A DNA stretch of 64,000 nucleotides from assembly GCA_028290545.1 (NCBI GenBank), contig JAQGJP010000020.1, positions 45,351 to 109,350 on the forward strand, read 5' to 3'. The notes beneath the pieces are model-generated. The model saw only the letters and a list, made by a program, of their open reading frames with translations, was not told the DNA's origin and made no database searches. How positions within the stretch are numbered: position 1 is the stretch's first letter; each line of letters starts with the position of its first letter. The DNA comes from Rhizobium sp. Lineage in GTDB: Bacteria > Pseudomonadota > Alphaproteobacteria > Rhizobiales > Rhizobiaceae. Shown in pieces: positions 36,286 through 46,751 of the stretch. The position numbers and the translations under genes are program-made.

Positions 36286-36540
36286 TTACGCCCAGAACTG
36301 ATCCAGCCAGAAGCCGATCTTCTGAAATCCCTGCGGATTGATCGCATACAGGCGCCGCGTCCCCTGCGTTTCGACCGTGACAAGATGACAGTCCAGCAGT
36401 GCTTTCAAATGCTGTGAAACGGCTGGCCGGCTGACCGGCAGCATCGAAGCCAGTTCATTGACGGTTCTTGGCGCCCGTCTCAGCTCTTCAAGCAGGAAGC
36501 GGCGGTTCGAATCCGAAATTGCTGTAAAGGGATCGCTCAT
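36286..36540 (-). CDS. ArsR family transcriptional regulator
   Basis: MSDPFTAISDSNRRFLLEELRRAPRTVNELASMLPVSRPAVSQHLKALLDCHLVTVETQGTRRLYAINPQG. Confidence 0.88.
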   Translation of the reverse strand: MSDPFTAISDSNRRFLLEELRRAPRTVNELASMLPVSRPAVSQHLKALLDCHLVTVETQGTRRLYAINPQGFQKIGFWLDQFWA

Positions 36541-36625
36541 AACCAAGAAGCTAAGCCAGAGCTTTTTCAAGAACAAGCGATATTGTGCGTCGCATTCAAA
36601 ATATTTCGCAGCGCATCACAAACCC

Positions 36626-37405
36626 CTAAGGTATGAACTTTGCAAGCGGCAAGAGCCCGTCGAAAGTCAGTTTCAGTCCCGCCAGCGCGCACATCCCGTA
36701 CATGAACGGATAGAAGAAATCCGGCTTCATCCGCCGCACCATGTAGGCGCCGCCGATCGTTGCCAGCGGCGCCAGCGGAAACAGCGTGGCCGACAGGTAG
36801 AGATTGTTGATATCGAGCTCTCCGAGCATGAAATAGGGAACGAGCTTGACGGCGTTGAGAATCGCGAAGAACCGCACCGCCGTCCCGGTATAATCCGCCG
36901 GCGACAGCTTCAGCGGCAGTGCATAGACCTGGAAGGGCGCACCGCCGGCATGTGCGACGAAGCTTCCATAGCCCGACAACGTGCCCCAGAAGCCGGCGCG
37001 CGGGACGCTATGCGGCCGCGCCGGATGCTGGGCATTGCCGGCGAAATACCTGTTGTAGAAGAACCGAGCCGTAAAGCTCAGCGCCACAAGGCCGATGATC
37101 AGCCTCATCACATAATTCGGCACGATAGCCGACGTTGCCCAGCCGATGGCGATGCCCAAGAGGGCGCCTGGCAGCATGATGTTCAACAGGCCCGAATTGC
37201 CGCTTTTCCGCCATGTCCAGAGTGCGGCGGCGTCCATGACCACGAGAATCGGCAGCAGGATCGCGGCCGCCTGCATCGGCGGCACGACGAAGGACAGGAT
37301 CGGCACGCCCAGCAGTCCCAGCGCATCGCCCATGCCTCCCTTGCTCAAACCGACGAGAATGACCGCCGGAATGGCGATGAAATAGAAGCTCGCGTCAATG
37401 GGCAT
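36626..37405 (-). CDS. Sulfite exporter TauE/SafE family protein
   Basis: VGLSKGGMGDALGLLGVPILSFVVPPMQAAAILLPILVVMDAAALW. Confidence 0.88.
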   Translation of the reverse strand: MPIDASFYFIAIPAVILVGLSKGGMGDALGLLGVPILSFVVPPMQAAAILLPILVVMDAAALWTWRKSGNSGLLNIMLPGALLGIAIGWATSAIVPNYVMRLIIGLVALSFTARFFYNRYFAGNAQHPARPHSVPRAGFWGTLSGYGSFVAHAGGAPFQVYALPLKLSPADYTGTAVRFFAILNAVKLVPYFMLGELDINNLYLSATLFPLAPLATIGGAYMVRRMKPDFFYPFMYGMCALAGLKLTFDGLLPLAKFIP

Positions 37406-37516
37406 GTTGATCGTTTTCTTTCGGCAGTTTAAGGCATAGCGGATGTGGCTGAGGGTAAGTTACGATCTACAGCCGAACGCCGCCTGTGCAAAGAAGAGAA
37501 TTGAGACGGAAAGCCC

Positions 37517-38170
37517 ATGTCAACAGTTGAAAATCGCTGCCGTCTGGTTCTGATCGCGCCGGAACTTGCCGATCCGCTCGAAGCGGGCCGTGTCATGGCC
37601 GGCGCGCTGAAGGGCGGCGACGTGGCCTCGGTGATTATCCCGCAATATGCGCTTAACGATACTGAATTCCAGAAGATCGCCGAAGCGCTGGTGCCGCTGA
37701 TCCAGGAAGCCGGCGCCGCCGCCTTGATTGCCGGCGACAGCCGCGTGGCTGGCCGTGCCAAGGCCGATGGTCTGCATATATCCGGCGGGCTTGAACCCCT
37801 CAGCGAGGCGATGGAGAAATTTTCGCCGAAGCTGATCGTCGGCGGCGGCAATGCGCAGGAGCGCCATCGGGCGCTCGAAATCGGCGAACTGCAGCCTGAC
37901 TATGTGTTTTTCGGCAAGATCGACGGCGATATCAAGCCGGAAGCGCATCCGAAGAACCTGGCGCTTGCCGAATGGTGGTCATCGATGATTTCGATTCCCT
38001 GCATCGTCATGGGTGGTACGAATCCGGACTCGGTGCTGGAAATTGCCGAGAACGGGGCGGAATTTGCCGCCCTTCGATTGGCCGTGTTTGCTGATCCATC
38101 GCGTGCCGCGTCGATCATTCAACAAACAAATGCACTTCTTGACGAAAAAGCGCCACGCTTTGGGGGTTAA
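37517..38170 (+). CDS. Thiamine phosphate synthase-like (ThiE/TenI fold) protein
   Basis: CRLVLIAPELADPLEAGRVMAGALKGGDVASVII...PDYVFFGKIDGD...PCIVMGG. Confidence 0.78.
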   Translation: MSTVENRCRLVLIAPELADPLEAGRVMAGALKGGDVASVIIPQYALNDTEFQKIAEALVPLIQEAGAAALIAGDSRVAGRAKADGLHISGGLEPLSEAMEKFSPKLIVGGGNAQERHRALEIGELQPDYVFFGKIDGDIKPEAHPKNLALAEWWSSMISIPCIVMGGTNPDSVLEIAENGAEFAALRLAVFADPSRAASIIQQTNALLDEKAPRFGG

Positions 38171-38179
38171 AAGCCAGGA

Positions 38180-39313
38180 ATGTCAGGGCAGCGGGTCGCG
38201 AAAAATCGAGTTCTTCAGGCGGTAACGGTCCTCGTTGCCGCGCTTCATCCACTTTGCGCTTTTGCCGCGGAGGATATCACCACGCGTCCGCTGGATGCAG
38301 GCGAGGAAAGCCGGACCTTGAGCAAGAACGATCGGCTTTTGCCGGTTGGGAATGACAAGTTGCTGCCGATCCTGACATCTCCCGAGGCCAGCAAGAAAGA
38401 CGACCAGCCCTCCGGTGGACTGAACGTGCTGGAGCGCATGGGCGCCGGCCTGCCGGACCTGCCGCCCGAAAAAGCCTATAGCGGCAAGCTCGATGACGCC
38501 TATGGCGCCTATCAGCGCGGCTTCTACCTCACGGCCATGAACCTGGCGCTGCCGAAAGCGCAGGTCGGCCAGGCCGCCGCACAGACACTGGTGGCCGAAC
38601 TGCTCAACAATGGCCTCGGCGTCAGGCGCAACCAGCAGGACGCCGCCTTCTGGTACGAACAGGCGGCAAAGGCGGGCGACGCCAATGCCCAGTTCAAATA
38701 CGCATTGATGCTGCTTGAAGGCAGGCTCGTCGCCAAGGACCGCAAGCTCGCCGATCAGATGATGCAGATGTCGGCGGATGGCGGCAATCGGGAGGCGCAG
38801 TTCAATATCGCCCAGATCAAGGTTGCCGCCGCTCCTGGCGAGAAAGGCCTGATGGACGCCCTGCCCTATTACGAGAAAGCCGCCGAGCAGGGTGTGCCGG
38901 ATGCGCAATATGCGCTCGCGCAACTTTACGTCAATCTGCCGGTTTCCAGGGAAAAGCAGGCGCAGGCGCGATTCTGGCTGCAGAAGGCCGCCAACGCCCG
39001 CTTCGATACCGCGCTTTATGACATGGGCGTATGGTACATCAACGGCATCGGCGGCGACAAGGACTACGAGCAGGGATTTGCGTGGCTGAAGCGAGCCGCC
39101 AATCGCGGCCATGTCGTTGCCCAGAACAAGCTTGCCTATCTCTATATCAACGCCATCGGCACCAGGCCCGACCCGATCGAAGCCGCCAAATGGTATGTGC
39201 TGTCACGCCGCGCCGGACTTGCCGATCTTGGCCTCGAGGACTTCTTCCTCGGGATTGAAGAGGCCAAGCAGAAAGAGGCGATCCATCGCGCCAACCTGTT
39301 CCGCGCCCGGTGA
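38180..39313 (+). CDS. SEL1-like (tetratricopeptide) repeat protein, exported
   Basis: Repeats such as AAFWYEQAAKAGDANAQFKYALMLLEG and ALPYYEKAAEQGVPDAQYALAQLYVN; N-terminal hydrophobic segment. Confidence 0.88.
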   Translation: MSGQRVAKNRVLQAVTVLVAALHPLCAFAAEDITTRPLDAGEESRTLSKNDRLLPVGNDKLLPILTSPEASKKDDQPSGGLNVLERMGAGLPDLPPEKAYSGKLDDAYGAYQRGFYLTAMNLALPKAQVGQAAAQTLVAELLNNGLGVRRNQQDAAFWYEQAAKAGDANAQFKYALMLLEGRLVAKDRKLADQMMQMSADGGNREAQFNIAQIKVAAAPGEKGLMDALPYYEKAAEQGVPDAQYALAQLYVNLPVSREKQAQARFWLQKAANARFDTALYDMGVWYINGIGGDKDYEQGFAWLKRAANRGHVVAQNKLAYLYINAIGTRPDPIEAAKWYVLSRRAGLADLGLEDFFLGIEEAKQKEAIHRANLFRAR

Positions 39314-39427
39314 ACAGCTGCATTGCGGTCGGGCATCCCGAAACCGCTTGAAAATCAGCCGTTTTTATGGTCTTGAAGCGCCGATCTCATCTGGCCGCAA
39401 AATGCTTGCAGGCCGAACTATCTATTT

Positions 39428-39457
39428 GACGGCCCCGTTTCCGGGGCCGCTTCGATT
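39428..39457 (+). terminator. Terminator-like hairpin between SEL1 gene and suhB
   Basis: CGGCCCCG-TTTC-CGGGGCCG then CTTCGATTTT. Confidence 0.5.
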
Positions 39458-39474
39458 TTGAAGGAATTTCATAA

Positions 39475-40275
39475 ATGGCCCGTTCAGCGCTGTTGAATGT
39501 CATGGTCCAGGCAGCATTGAAGGCCGGCAAGTCGCTTACCCGCGATTTCGGCGAAGTGCAGAACCTGCAGGTGTCGCTCAAGGGTCCCGGCGACTACGTC
39601 AGCCAGGCCGACCGTCGCTCGGAAAAGGTCGTCAGGGAAGAACTCCTCAAGGCCCGCCCGACCTATGGTTTCCTTGGCGAGGAAAGCGAGGAGATCAAGG
39701 GTACCGACGGCTCGCATCGCTGGATCGTCGATCCGCTCGATGGCACGACCAACTTCCTGCACGGCATTCCGGTGTTCGCAACCTCGATCGCGCTGGAGCG
39801 CAACGGCGAAATCGTCGCCGGCGTTATCTATAACCCCGCGAGCGACGAGCTTTTCACATCCGAAAAGGGTGGCGGCGCCTTCGTCAACGATCGCCGCCTG
39901 CGCGTTTCCGCCCGCAAGCATCTGTCGGACAGCGTCATCGGCTGTGGCGTGCCGCATCTCGGGCAGAGCATGCATGGCCGCTTTCTCGTGCAGCTCCGGC
40001 ATGTGATGGGCGAGGTCGCCGGCATGCGTAGCTTCGGCGCCGCCTCGCTCGATCTGGCCTATGTCGCGGCCGGGCGCCTGGACGGCTACTGGGAAGAGGG
40101 CCTGTCGCCCTGGGATATCGCGGCCGGCATCATCCTGATTCGCGAAGCCGGTGGCTTCATCAGCGACCTCACCGCCGGCACCGACATGTTCGGCAGCGGC
40201 ACGGTGGCCACAGGCAACGAACATATCCACAAAGCGCTACTGGACGTCGCCAACCGCCCGGTGCCGAAACAGTAA
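39475..40275 (+). CDS. suhB: Inositol monophosphatase family protein
   Basis: GEESEEIKGTDGSHRWIVDPLDGTTNFLHGIPVFATSIAL; WDIAAGIILIREAGG. Confidence 0.94.
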   Translation: MARSALLNVMVQAALKAGKSLTRDFGEVQNLQVSLKGPGDYVSQADRRSEKVVREELLKARPTYGFLGEESEEIKGTDGSHRWIVDPLDGTTNFLHGIPVFATSIALERNGEIVAGVIYNPASDELFTSEKGGGAFVNDRRLRVSARKHLSDSVIGCGVPHLGQSMHGRFLVQLRHVMGEVAGMRSFGAASLDLAYVAAGRLDGYWEEGLSPWDIAAGIILIREAGGFISDLTAGTDMFGSGTVATGNEHIHKALLDVANRPVPKQ

Positions 40276-40342
40276 ATACTGGATCGGCGGCAGTCCCGAA
40301 GCATTCGCCTGCGGAACTGCAACTCGATCTTCGTTCCTGGTA

Positions 40343-40567
40343 TTACATCATATTCAGGGCAGTGTTTTTTCGGTGCATGCAACCGCCGTCCATTCCGCTC
40401 TTCATCGCGGTTGGCGCCATGTCGGTCTGCTTGGCCGTCGAAGCTGTCGTCGTCTTGTCGACAGTGCTCATACTGGCTGAATCATCAGTCTTGATCATCG
40501 GGTCTTCGGCGAAGGCCGGCATGGCGAAAGCTGCAAGCAATGCTGCAGTGATCACTGTCCTTTTCAT
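40343..40567 (-). CDS. Small secreted Ser/Thr/Met-rich hypothetical protein
   Basis: MKRTVITAALLAAFAMPAFAEDPMIKTDDSASMSTVDKTTTASTAKQTDMAPTAMKSGMDGGCMHRKNTALNMM; SD-like AAGGAGA upstream. Confidence 0.65.
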   Translation of the reverse strand: MKRTVITAALLAAFAMPAFAEDPMIKTDDSASMSTVDKTTTASTAKQTDMAPTAMKSGMDGGCMHRKNTALNMM

Positions 40568-40610
40568 CGGGATTCTCCTTGCGATTTGATCCAGGGCACG
40601 CGCCCCAAGC

Positions 40611-40708
40611 CATTTTGCAGTGTATTGGCTGCAAAATGCCAGTCACCTTTGTGTGAGCAGGCATTGCCTCACATTGGTCTGCTCGTCCTTCAACGATTTC
40701 GAAATCGT
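40611..40708. repeat. Cluster of three inverted repeats between small secreted protein and ABC exporter
   Basis: CATTTTGCAG/CTGCAAAATG (40611-40638), TGTGAG/CTCACA (40652-40673), ACGATTTCGAAATCGT (40693-40708). Confidence 0.6.
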
Positions 40709-40735
40709 GAACGCAGTTCGCTGCTCTGCGTAATT

Positions 40736-42535
40736 CTACCGCACCACATGCAGAACATTGTGCCGATCGACGCCGAACTGCAGGCTGGCAAGGCGGGCAT
40801 AGATGCCGCCCTTGGCCACCAGGCTCTGATGCGTCCCTTCCTCGACAACGCGGCCCTGGTCCATGACCAGGATGCGGTCGGCCTTCAGCACGGTTGCCAG
40901 CCTGTGGGCGATAACGATCGTCGTGCGTCCGGCCATCAGCCCGTCGAGCGCGGTCTGCACCAGCGTCTCGCTTTCGGCATCCAGCGCGGACGTGGCCTCA
41001 TCCAGAAGAAGGATCGGCGCATTGCGGAGAATGGCGCGCGCAATGGCGATCCGCTGGCGCTGTCCGCCCGATAGCATGATGCCACGCTCGCCGACCTCGG
41101 TGTCATAGCCCTGATCGAGGCGCAGGATGAATTCCTCGGCGTGGGCGGCGCGTGCCGCGGCCTCGACATCGGCGCGTGAGCAACCCGGCGCGCCGAAGGC
41201 AATGTTCTCGTGGATCGAGGCGGCAAAGATCGTGGTATCCTGCGGCACGATGGCGATCCGGGCACGGACATCATCCGGATCGGCATCCTTGACATCGACG
41301 CCATCGACCAGAACCTGGCCGGAATCCGGATCGTAATAGCGCAGGATCAGCGAGAAGATCGTGCTCTTGCCCGCACCCGACTGGCCGACGATGGCCACGC
41401 GTTCGCCCGGATTGACCAGGAGATTAAGCCCAAGAAGGGCTGCATTCCCCGGCCGGGTCGGATAGGCAAACTTGACATCGGCAAATTCTACGCTGCCGAT
41501 CGGCGGCGCCGGCAGTTTCACCGGCCTGGCCGGCGCCTGGATCCCGGGCTTTTCGGCGAGCAATTCCATCAGTCGGGACGCTGCCCCCGAGGCCTGGCTG
41601 AGTTCGCTCCAGACTTCGGAGAGTGCGGCGAGCGCGCCCGCCGCCATGACCGAATAGAGCAGGAACTGGCCAAGCGTGCCGGCCGTCAGCGTGCCCGCGA
41701 GCACGCTCTGGGCGCCGAACCAGAGCACAGCGACGACGCTGCCGAACACCATGGTGATGGCAAAGCCGGTCAGGAACGCCCGCTGCCTTGTGGAGAGCCG
41801 GGCCGCTTCGAATGCATTCTCGGCCGCCTCGCCGAACCGGGCACTGGCGGTGCCGGCGCTGTTGAAGGCCTGCACCGTGCGGATCGCGCCGATGGCTTCG
41901 GACGCATAGGCGGACGCGCCGGCTAGCCGGTCCTGCGCCTCGCGCGAGCGCTTCCGGACCGAGCGGCCGAAGGCGACCAGCGGAAAGACGATCAGCGGGA
42001 TCGCCAGGATGACCAGGCTTGAAAGCTTGGGGCTGGTATAGACCATCATGCCCACGGCGCCGAGGCAGAGCAGCGTGTTGCGCAGCGCCAGCGACGCCGA
42101 GGCGCCGACCGCGGATTTGATCTGCACGGTATCGGCCGTCAGGCGCGAGACGATCTCACCAGTCTGGTTGGTGTCGAAGAAGGCGGGCGACAGGCTGGTG
42201 ATATGCGAGAACACGTCACGGCGGAGATCGGCGACGATCCGTTCGCCCAGCGTGATCACGAAGTAATAGCGGAGCGCCGAGGCCGCCGCGAGCACCACGG
42301 CCAGCACCATCAGCATCGAGAAATACTCGTTGATGAAATTGGAATCCGAATTGGAAAAGCCGTTGTCGATCATCCGCCGGACGGCTGTCGGCAGGATCAG
42401 CGTGGTGACCGCTGCCACGCACAGAAAAACAATGGCACCGCCGGCCAGCAGCTTGTAGCGCAGGATATAGGGAAAGAGCCTGCCGAGCGGTTGCAATGTA
42501 CTGCTGCTGTCTCGCGCTTTATCCTGTCGTGCCAC
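40736..42535 (-). CDS. ABC transporter, fused ATP-binding/permease (MsbA/LmrA type exporter)
   Basis: [65 protein letters not shown] start at 42535 proposed, upstream ATG possible. Confidence 0.9.
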   Translation of the reverse strand: MARQDKARDSSSTLQPLGRLFPYILRYKLLAGGAIVFLCVAAVTTLILPTAVRRMIDNGFSNSDSNFINEYFSMLMVLAVVLAAASALRYYFVITLGERIVADLRRDVFSHITSLSPAFFDTNQTGEIVSRLTADTVQIKSAVGASASLALRNTLLCLGAVGMMVYTSPKLSSLVILAIPLIVFPLVAFGRSVRKRSREAQDRLAGASAYASEAIGAIRTVQAFNSAGTASARFGEAAENAFEAARLSTRQRAFLTGFAITMVFGSVVAVLWFGAQSVLAGTLTAGTLGQFLLYSVMAAGALAALSEVWSELSQASGAASRLMELLAEKPGIQAPARPVKLPAPPIGSVEFADVKFAYPTRPGNAALLGLNLLVNPGERVAIVGQSGAGKSTIFSLILRYYDPDSGQVLVDGVDVKDADPDDVRARIAIVPQDTTIFAASIHENIAFGAPGCSRADVEAAARAAHAEEFILRLDQGYDTEVGERGIMLSGGQRQRIAIARAILRNAPILLLDEATSALDAESETLVQTALDGLMAGRTTIVIAHRLATVLKADRILVMDQGRVVEEGTHQSLVAKGGIYARLASLQFGVDRHNVLHVVR

Positions 42536-42733
42536 GGGCTTTCGCCTCCAGTTTCGTGCATCGAACGCTGCAAATCCTGCAGCCGGGCACTTGTTATCTC
42601 GAAGAGCTTGATGTATAGGCCACGCCATCAAACGAAGCCGTCGTCCAACCGGACTGCGGCTTCATTTATTCGTTTGGCTCGCCTGCCGCAAGACAATGCG
42701 GCAAAAGACCACTGTGACGGCAGGATTTATGTC

Positions 42734-42955
42734 ATGAGAGAAAAGATTCATCCCGACTACCACAAGATCAAGGTGGTCATGACCGATGGCACCGAATACG
42801 AAACCTACTCGACCTGGGGTTCCGAAGGCCAGACCATGAACCTCGAAATCGACTCCAAGTCGCACCCCGCATGGACCGGCGGCAATCAGCAGCTGATGGA
42901 CCGCGGCGGCCGTGTTTCGAAGTTCAACAAGCGCTTCTCCGGCCTCGGCATCTGA
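42734..42955 (+). CDS. rpmE: 50S ribosomal protein L31
   Basis: [73 protein letters not shown]. Confidence 0.98.
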   Translation: MREKIHPDYHKIKVVMTDGTEYETYSTWGSEGQTMNLEIDSKSHPAWTGGNQQLMDRGGRVSKFNKRFSGLGI

Positions 42956-42983
42956 TTTCCAGATCGCAGTTCGGATTCCAATG

Positions 42984-43005
42984 AGCCCGGTTTTCCGGGC
43001 TTTTT
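42984..43005 (+). terminator. Rho-independent terminator after rpmE
   Basis: AGCCCGG-TTTT-CCGGGCTTTTT. Confidence 0.85.
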
Positions 43006-43025
43006 GTCGTTGTGTCGATCGTCGG

Positions 43026-43487
43026 TCAGTCCGAAGCCAGGCTTGCCTCGAGCTTGTTGAAACACTCGTTCCAGCCCTCGACATTGTCGTCCCGGCGCTC
43101 GACGCTTTCGAAGCCTTCCTGCAGGAACGCGATTTCGGTGTGGCTTGCCTTGTCGCTGAAGTCGACGGTGACGGTGGTGCGCGGGCCGATCTCGGCATTG
43201 TGCGCCTGGGTCAGGGTGAACACCAGCCTGTCAGGCCGTGAGATCTCGCGGTACTCGCCATATTCCAGATAGACCTCGCCGTCTTCGGAACGAAGCTCCA
43301 CCTGCCAGCTGCCGCCGACAGCGGCGGAGGTTTCGCAGAACGTCACCATGAAGCCATCCGGCGCGAACCACGCCCGCAGTCCATCGACGCTGGTCCACTG
43401 ATTGAAGACAGTCCCCACGGGGGCGCTGAAGGAGCGGCTGATGATCGCGTCAATATTGCTGCCGTCAGTGACATCGTCCATTCTCAT
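43026..43487 (-). CDS. SRPBCC (AHSA1-like) domain protein
   Basis: ISRSFSAPVGTVFNQWTSVDGLRAWFAPDGFMVTFCETSAAVGGSWQVELRSEDGEVYLEYGEYREISRPDRLVFT. Confidence 0.88.
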   Translation of the reverse strand: MRMDDVTDGSNIDAIISRSFSAPVGTVFNQWTSVDGLRAWFAPDGFMVTFCETSAAVGGSWQVELRSEDGEVYLEYGEYREISRPDRLVFTLTQAHNAEIGPRTTVTVDFSDKASHTEIAFLQEGFESVERRDDNVEGWNECFNKLEASLASD

Positions 43488-43626
43488 GGCTCTCACTCCT
43501 TCTGAATTGTCTTGAGAATAATCCATTCGGCGGAAGTTGGTTTCAACCATCGAAGCGCAATCGATCTTCAGTGCCGCCTGCCGCGACCGGCGCGCGTTCG
43601 TCACACGCATTACGCCCGGACGACGA

Positions 43627-44325
43627 TCATTGAACTTTCAATCCGAGCTCGGCAAGCAACTGGCCCGCCTGTGCGCGTGAAATGGTGGCGCCCTTGAAGA
43701 GTTTGGCATTCAGCAACCTGATGCCGCCGAGATCGGCACCCCGCAGGTCGGCGCCCTCGAAACGGCAATCGGCAAGGTTGGCGTCACGCAGGATGCAGTC
43801 CTGGAACACGGCCTCACGGAAATCGCAGCGCTCGAGATCGGCGAGTTCAAAATCCATCTGCCGGAGAACGGACTTCCGGAACGAAAATCCCGGCATCCGG
43901 GCGCTGCCCAGCCGGCATTCCTGGAAGCTTGCATTCAACGTCTTTGTTTCAGCCAGATTGGCACCCGTCAGCTTGCAGCCGGTGAAGGATGCGCCGGTCA
44001 GCGTCGCACCGCGATAATTGCTGTTGTTGAAATCGCTCGACTGGAATTTCGCCTCGCTCAGTTCGGCGCCGGTGAAATCCGCAAATGCTCCCCGGCAACC
44101 GGTCCAATGCGTCTCGGCCAACCTGGCGCCCACCAGCCTTGCCTGTTTGAAGATGCAGTTCTCGAACACCCAGCGGCGCAGTTCCAGTCCAGAGATATCC
44201 GCATCCTCCATCTCGCAGCGGCGAAGCAGGACGGCATCAGCTCCCGCCGTCAGTTTCACAAGTGCCGCGCGGTCGAGCGCCTTGTCCTCAATGACCGTGT
44301 GCGGCAACGCGTCGGGGTGGCTCAT
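43627..44325 (-). CDS. Pentapeptide repeat protein
   Basis: Repeated A(D/N)LxX-type units: LTGASFTGCKLTGANLAET, FELADLERCDFREAVFQDCILRDANLADCRFEGADLRGADLGG. Confidence 0.88.
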   Translation of the reverse strand: MSHPDALPHTVIEDKALDRAALVKLTAGADAVLLRRCEMEDADISGLELRRWVFENCIFKQARLVGARLAETHWTGCRGAFADFTGAELSEAKFQSSDFNNSNYRGATLTGASFTGCKLTGANLAETKTLNASFQECRLGSARMPGFSFRKSVLRQMDFELADLERCDFREAVFQDCILRDANLADCRFEGADLRGADLGGIRLLNAKLFKGATISRAQAGQLLAELGLKVQ

Positions 44326-44364
44326 GTCAGGCTCCGGCCAGCGTTCGATTGCGCGCGTTCAAGA

Positions 44365-44397
44365 AAGAAAAAAGGCGGCGCCCGGAGGTGCCGCCTT
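44365..44397 (-). terminator. Terminator after rplS
   Basis: Minus strand AAGGCGGCACCTCCGGGCGCCGCCTTTTTTC. Confidence 0.75.
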
Positions 44398-44422
44398 GAA
44401 TATCGAACCGATCGAAGAAAGC

Positions 44423-45004
44423 TTATTCTTCGGTCTTGGTCTCGGCAGCAGCAGCTTCAGCGGCGGCAGCTTCAGCAGCTGCCTTGTCAGCAGCAGCCTT
44501 TTCAGCGGCGGCTGCGGCTGCGGCGGCTTCGGCGGCGGCCTTTTCAGCGGCCAGAGCCTGGGCGGCGGCGATCTTCTCGGCTTCGACGCGGGCCTTCTCG
44601 GCCTGGGCTGCCTGACGCTCGGCATCGTTCAGCTTGCGCGCGCGCGTACCGGTGTTCTCGATGATACGGGCCTTTTTGCCGCGCAGGTCACGGAGGTAAT
44701 AGAGCTTGGCGCGACGGACCTTGCCACGGCGGACGATTTCGACGCCTTCGACCATCGGGGAATAGATCGGGAACACGCGTTCCACGCCTTCGCCATAGGA
44801 GATCTTGCGCACGGTGAAGTTCTCGGAAAGACCGGCGCCGGAACGGCCGATGCAGACGCCTTCATAGGCCTGCACGCGGGTGCGCGTACCTTCGACAACG
44901 CGGACGTTGACGCGGACGGTGTCACCTGGGGAGAAATCGGGAAGGGTGCGCTTGGCAGCAATCTTGGCAGCCTGCTCGGCTTCCAGCTGTTCAATGATAT
45001 TCAT
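44423..45004 (-). CDS. rplS: 50S ribosomal protein L19 with Ala-rich C-terminal extension
   Basis: [79 protein letters not shown]; tail [44 protein letters not shown]. Confidence 0.97.
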   Translation of the reverse strand: MNIIEQLEAEQAAKIAAKRTLPDFSPGDTVRVNVRVVEGTRTRVQAYEGVCIGRSGAGLSENFTVRKISYGEGVERVFPIYSPMVEGVEIVRRGKVRRAKLYYLRDLRGKKARIIENTGTRARKLNDAERQAAQAEKARVEAEKIAAAQALAAEKAAAEAAAAAAAAEKAAADKAAAEAAAAEAAAAETKTEE

Positions 45005-45300
45005 GTCTCAACCTCTTGTTGGTTCAACAGCCAGAGCGCTCTGAACAATCTACCTCTGGTCGAACCTCGGGTATTTGCCGGTGAGGGCAGGAGCGGATAC
45101 ATCTGTTATTCATTGCTGGTTGATGGGATATTGTTTCCCATTCCGGGCGTGCGCATAACCCATCGGCAGCGCTTTGTCACCCCCCGCCAGCAAATTTATC
45201 GGATTTGCGCCGCCAAAGCGGGACCATTCCCCGGCGGTCAACGCAATTTTGTCCAGACAAAGCCACGATCGCGATTGCCAAGCCTATTCGATGCTTTATG

Positions 45301-46080
45301 AACAGCGGACCATCGCCCAGCCGGAATCCCTTCATGACGTTTGCCACCATCGCCCTCATGTTTGTCGCCGGCTTCTTCTCCGGGGCGATCAATGCCATAG
45401 CCGGCGGCGGCACGTTCCTGACATTCGGCGTTCTGACGCTTGCCGGCCTGCCGGCGGTCACCGCCAACGCGACATCGTCGATCATCCAGTTTCCCGGCTA
45501 TATCACCTCGACACTCGCCTATTTCAAGGAGTTCGGTTCGCTCTGGAAAAGTGCTCTGACGCTGGGTCTGGTTTCGCTGGTCGGCGCACTGCTGGGCGCC
45601 CTGTTCCTGATGACGCTGTCCAATCCCGCTTTCCGGGTCATGGTGCCATGGCTGTTGCTGGCCGCGACGATCGTCTTTGCCGCCGGTCCGTGGCTGAAAC
45701 CGAAGACTACCGACGAGCGCCATGCCGCCACGCCGGTCGGCCTGATCGTCCAGGCTCTCACGTCTTTTTATGGCGGTTTTTTCGGCGCCGGCATGGGCAT
45801 CATGATGCTGGCGTCTCTTGGGCTGGCGACGGGTGGCGACTATCACCGGCTCAATGCGTTGAAGAATTTCCTGTCTATCATTATCGCCGCGGTGGCGATT
45901 ATCGTCTTTTCGACCGCCGGCGCGGTGTCATGGCTGCATGCGGCGATCATGATACCGGCGGTGGCGCTCGGCGGCTATGCCGGCGTCCATACCGCCAAGC
46001 GCGTCCCGCAGACGGTGCTTCGCTGGATCGTCGTCGCGGCCGGCCTGTCGCTGTCGATCTATTATTTCCTGACGGGCTGA
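45301..46080 (+). CDS. Sulfite exporter TauE/SafE family protein
   Basis: [64 protein letters not shown]; start placed at [12 protein letters not shown], may be a few codons downstream. Confidence 0.88.
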   Translation, partial: NSGPSPSRNPFMTFATIALMFVAGFFSGAINAIAGGGTFLTFGVLTLAGLPAVTANATSSIIQFPGYITSTLAYFKEFGSLWKSALTLGLVSLVGALLGALFLMTLSNPAFRVMVPWLLLAATIVFAAGPWLKPKTTDERHAATPVGLIVQALTSFYGGFFGAGMGIMMLASLGLATGGDYHRLNALKNFLSIIIAAVAIIVFSTAGAVSWLHAAIMIPAVALGGYAGVHTAKRVPQTVLRWIVVAAGLSLSIYYFLTG

Positions 46081-46751
46081 CCCAGCAGGTCGGGCCGCCG
46101 CTCGGCAGTCAGCTTGCGCGCCTGCTCAAGCCGCCACTTCTCTATTTTGGCATGGTTGCCCGAGGTCAGTATCTCGGGAATTTCCATGCCCTCGAATACC
46201 TGCGGCCGCGTGTAATGCGGATGTTCCAGCAGGCCGTTCTCGAAGCTTTCATGCGTGCCGGAGTCCGGATTGCCCATCACGCCCGGCAGGACACGGACGA
46301 TCGCATCGAGCAGGATCATCGCCGCCGGCTCGCCGCCCGACAATATATAGTCACCTATGGAAATTTCTTCCAGCTTCCGGGTATCGATCACGCGCTGATC
46401 GACGCCCTCGAACCGTCCGCAAATGATCACGGCTCCTTCGCCGGCTGCCAATTCCCTGACCCGTGACTGGCTAAGCGGCTGCCCACGCGGGCTCATCAGC
46501 AATCGCGGACGTCCATCGTCTGCTATTGAATCGATCGCGCGCGCCAGAACATCAGCCCTGAGCACCATGCCCGCGCCGCCGCCCGCCGGCGTGTCATCGA
46601 CGCTGCGATGCTTGTCTGTGGCGAAATCGCGGATCTGCACGGCGTCCAGCGACCAGTCGCCACGCGCCAGCGCCTTGCCGGACAGGGATTCGCCGAGAAA
46701 GCCGGGAAACATTTCCGGATAGAGCGTCAGGATCGAGGCTCTAAAAGCCAT
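46062..46751 (-). CDS. trmD: tRNA (guanine(37)-N1)-methyltransferase
   Basis: [62 protein letters not shown]. Confidence 0.97.
   Translation of the reverse strand: MAFRASILTLYPEMFPGFLGESLSGKALARGDWSLDAVQIRDFATDKHRSVDDTPAGGGAGMVLRADVLARAIDSIADDGRPRLLMSPRGQPLSQSRVRELAAGEGAVIICGRFEGVDQRVIDTRKLEEISIGDYILSGGEPAAMILLDAIVRVLPGVMGNPDSGTHESFENGLLEHPHYTRPQVFEGMEIPEILTSGNHAKIEKWRLEQARKLTAERRPDLLGQPVRK

Noticed and set aside
36286-36540. ArsR-family gene looked short at the C-terminus, with its usual SRPBCC partner 6.5 kb away (43026-43487)
   Set aside because: HTH core is complete and ArsR proteins vary in length; no clear homologous sequence continues past the stop, so pseudogenisation is not supported.
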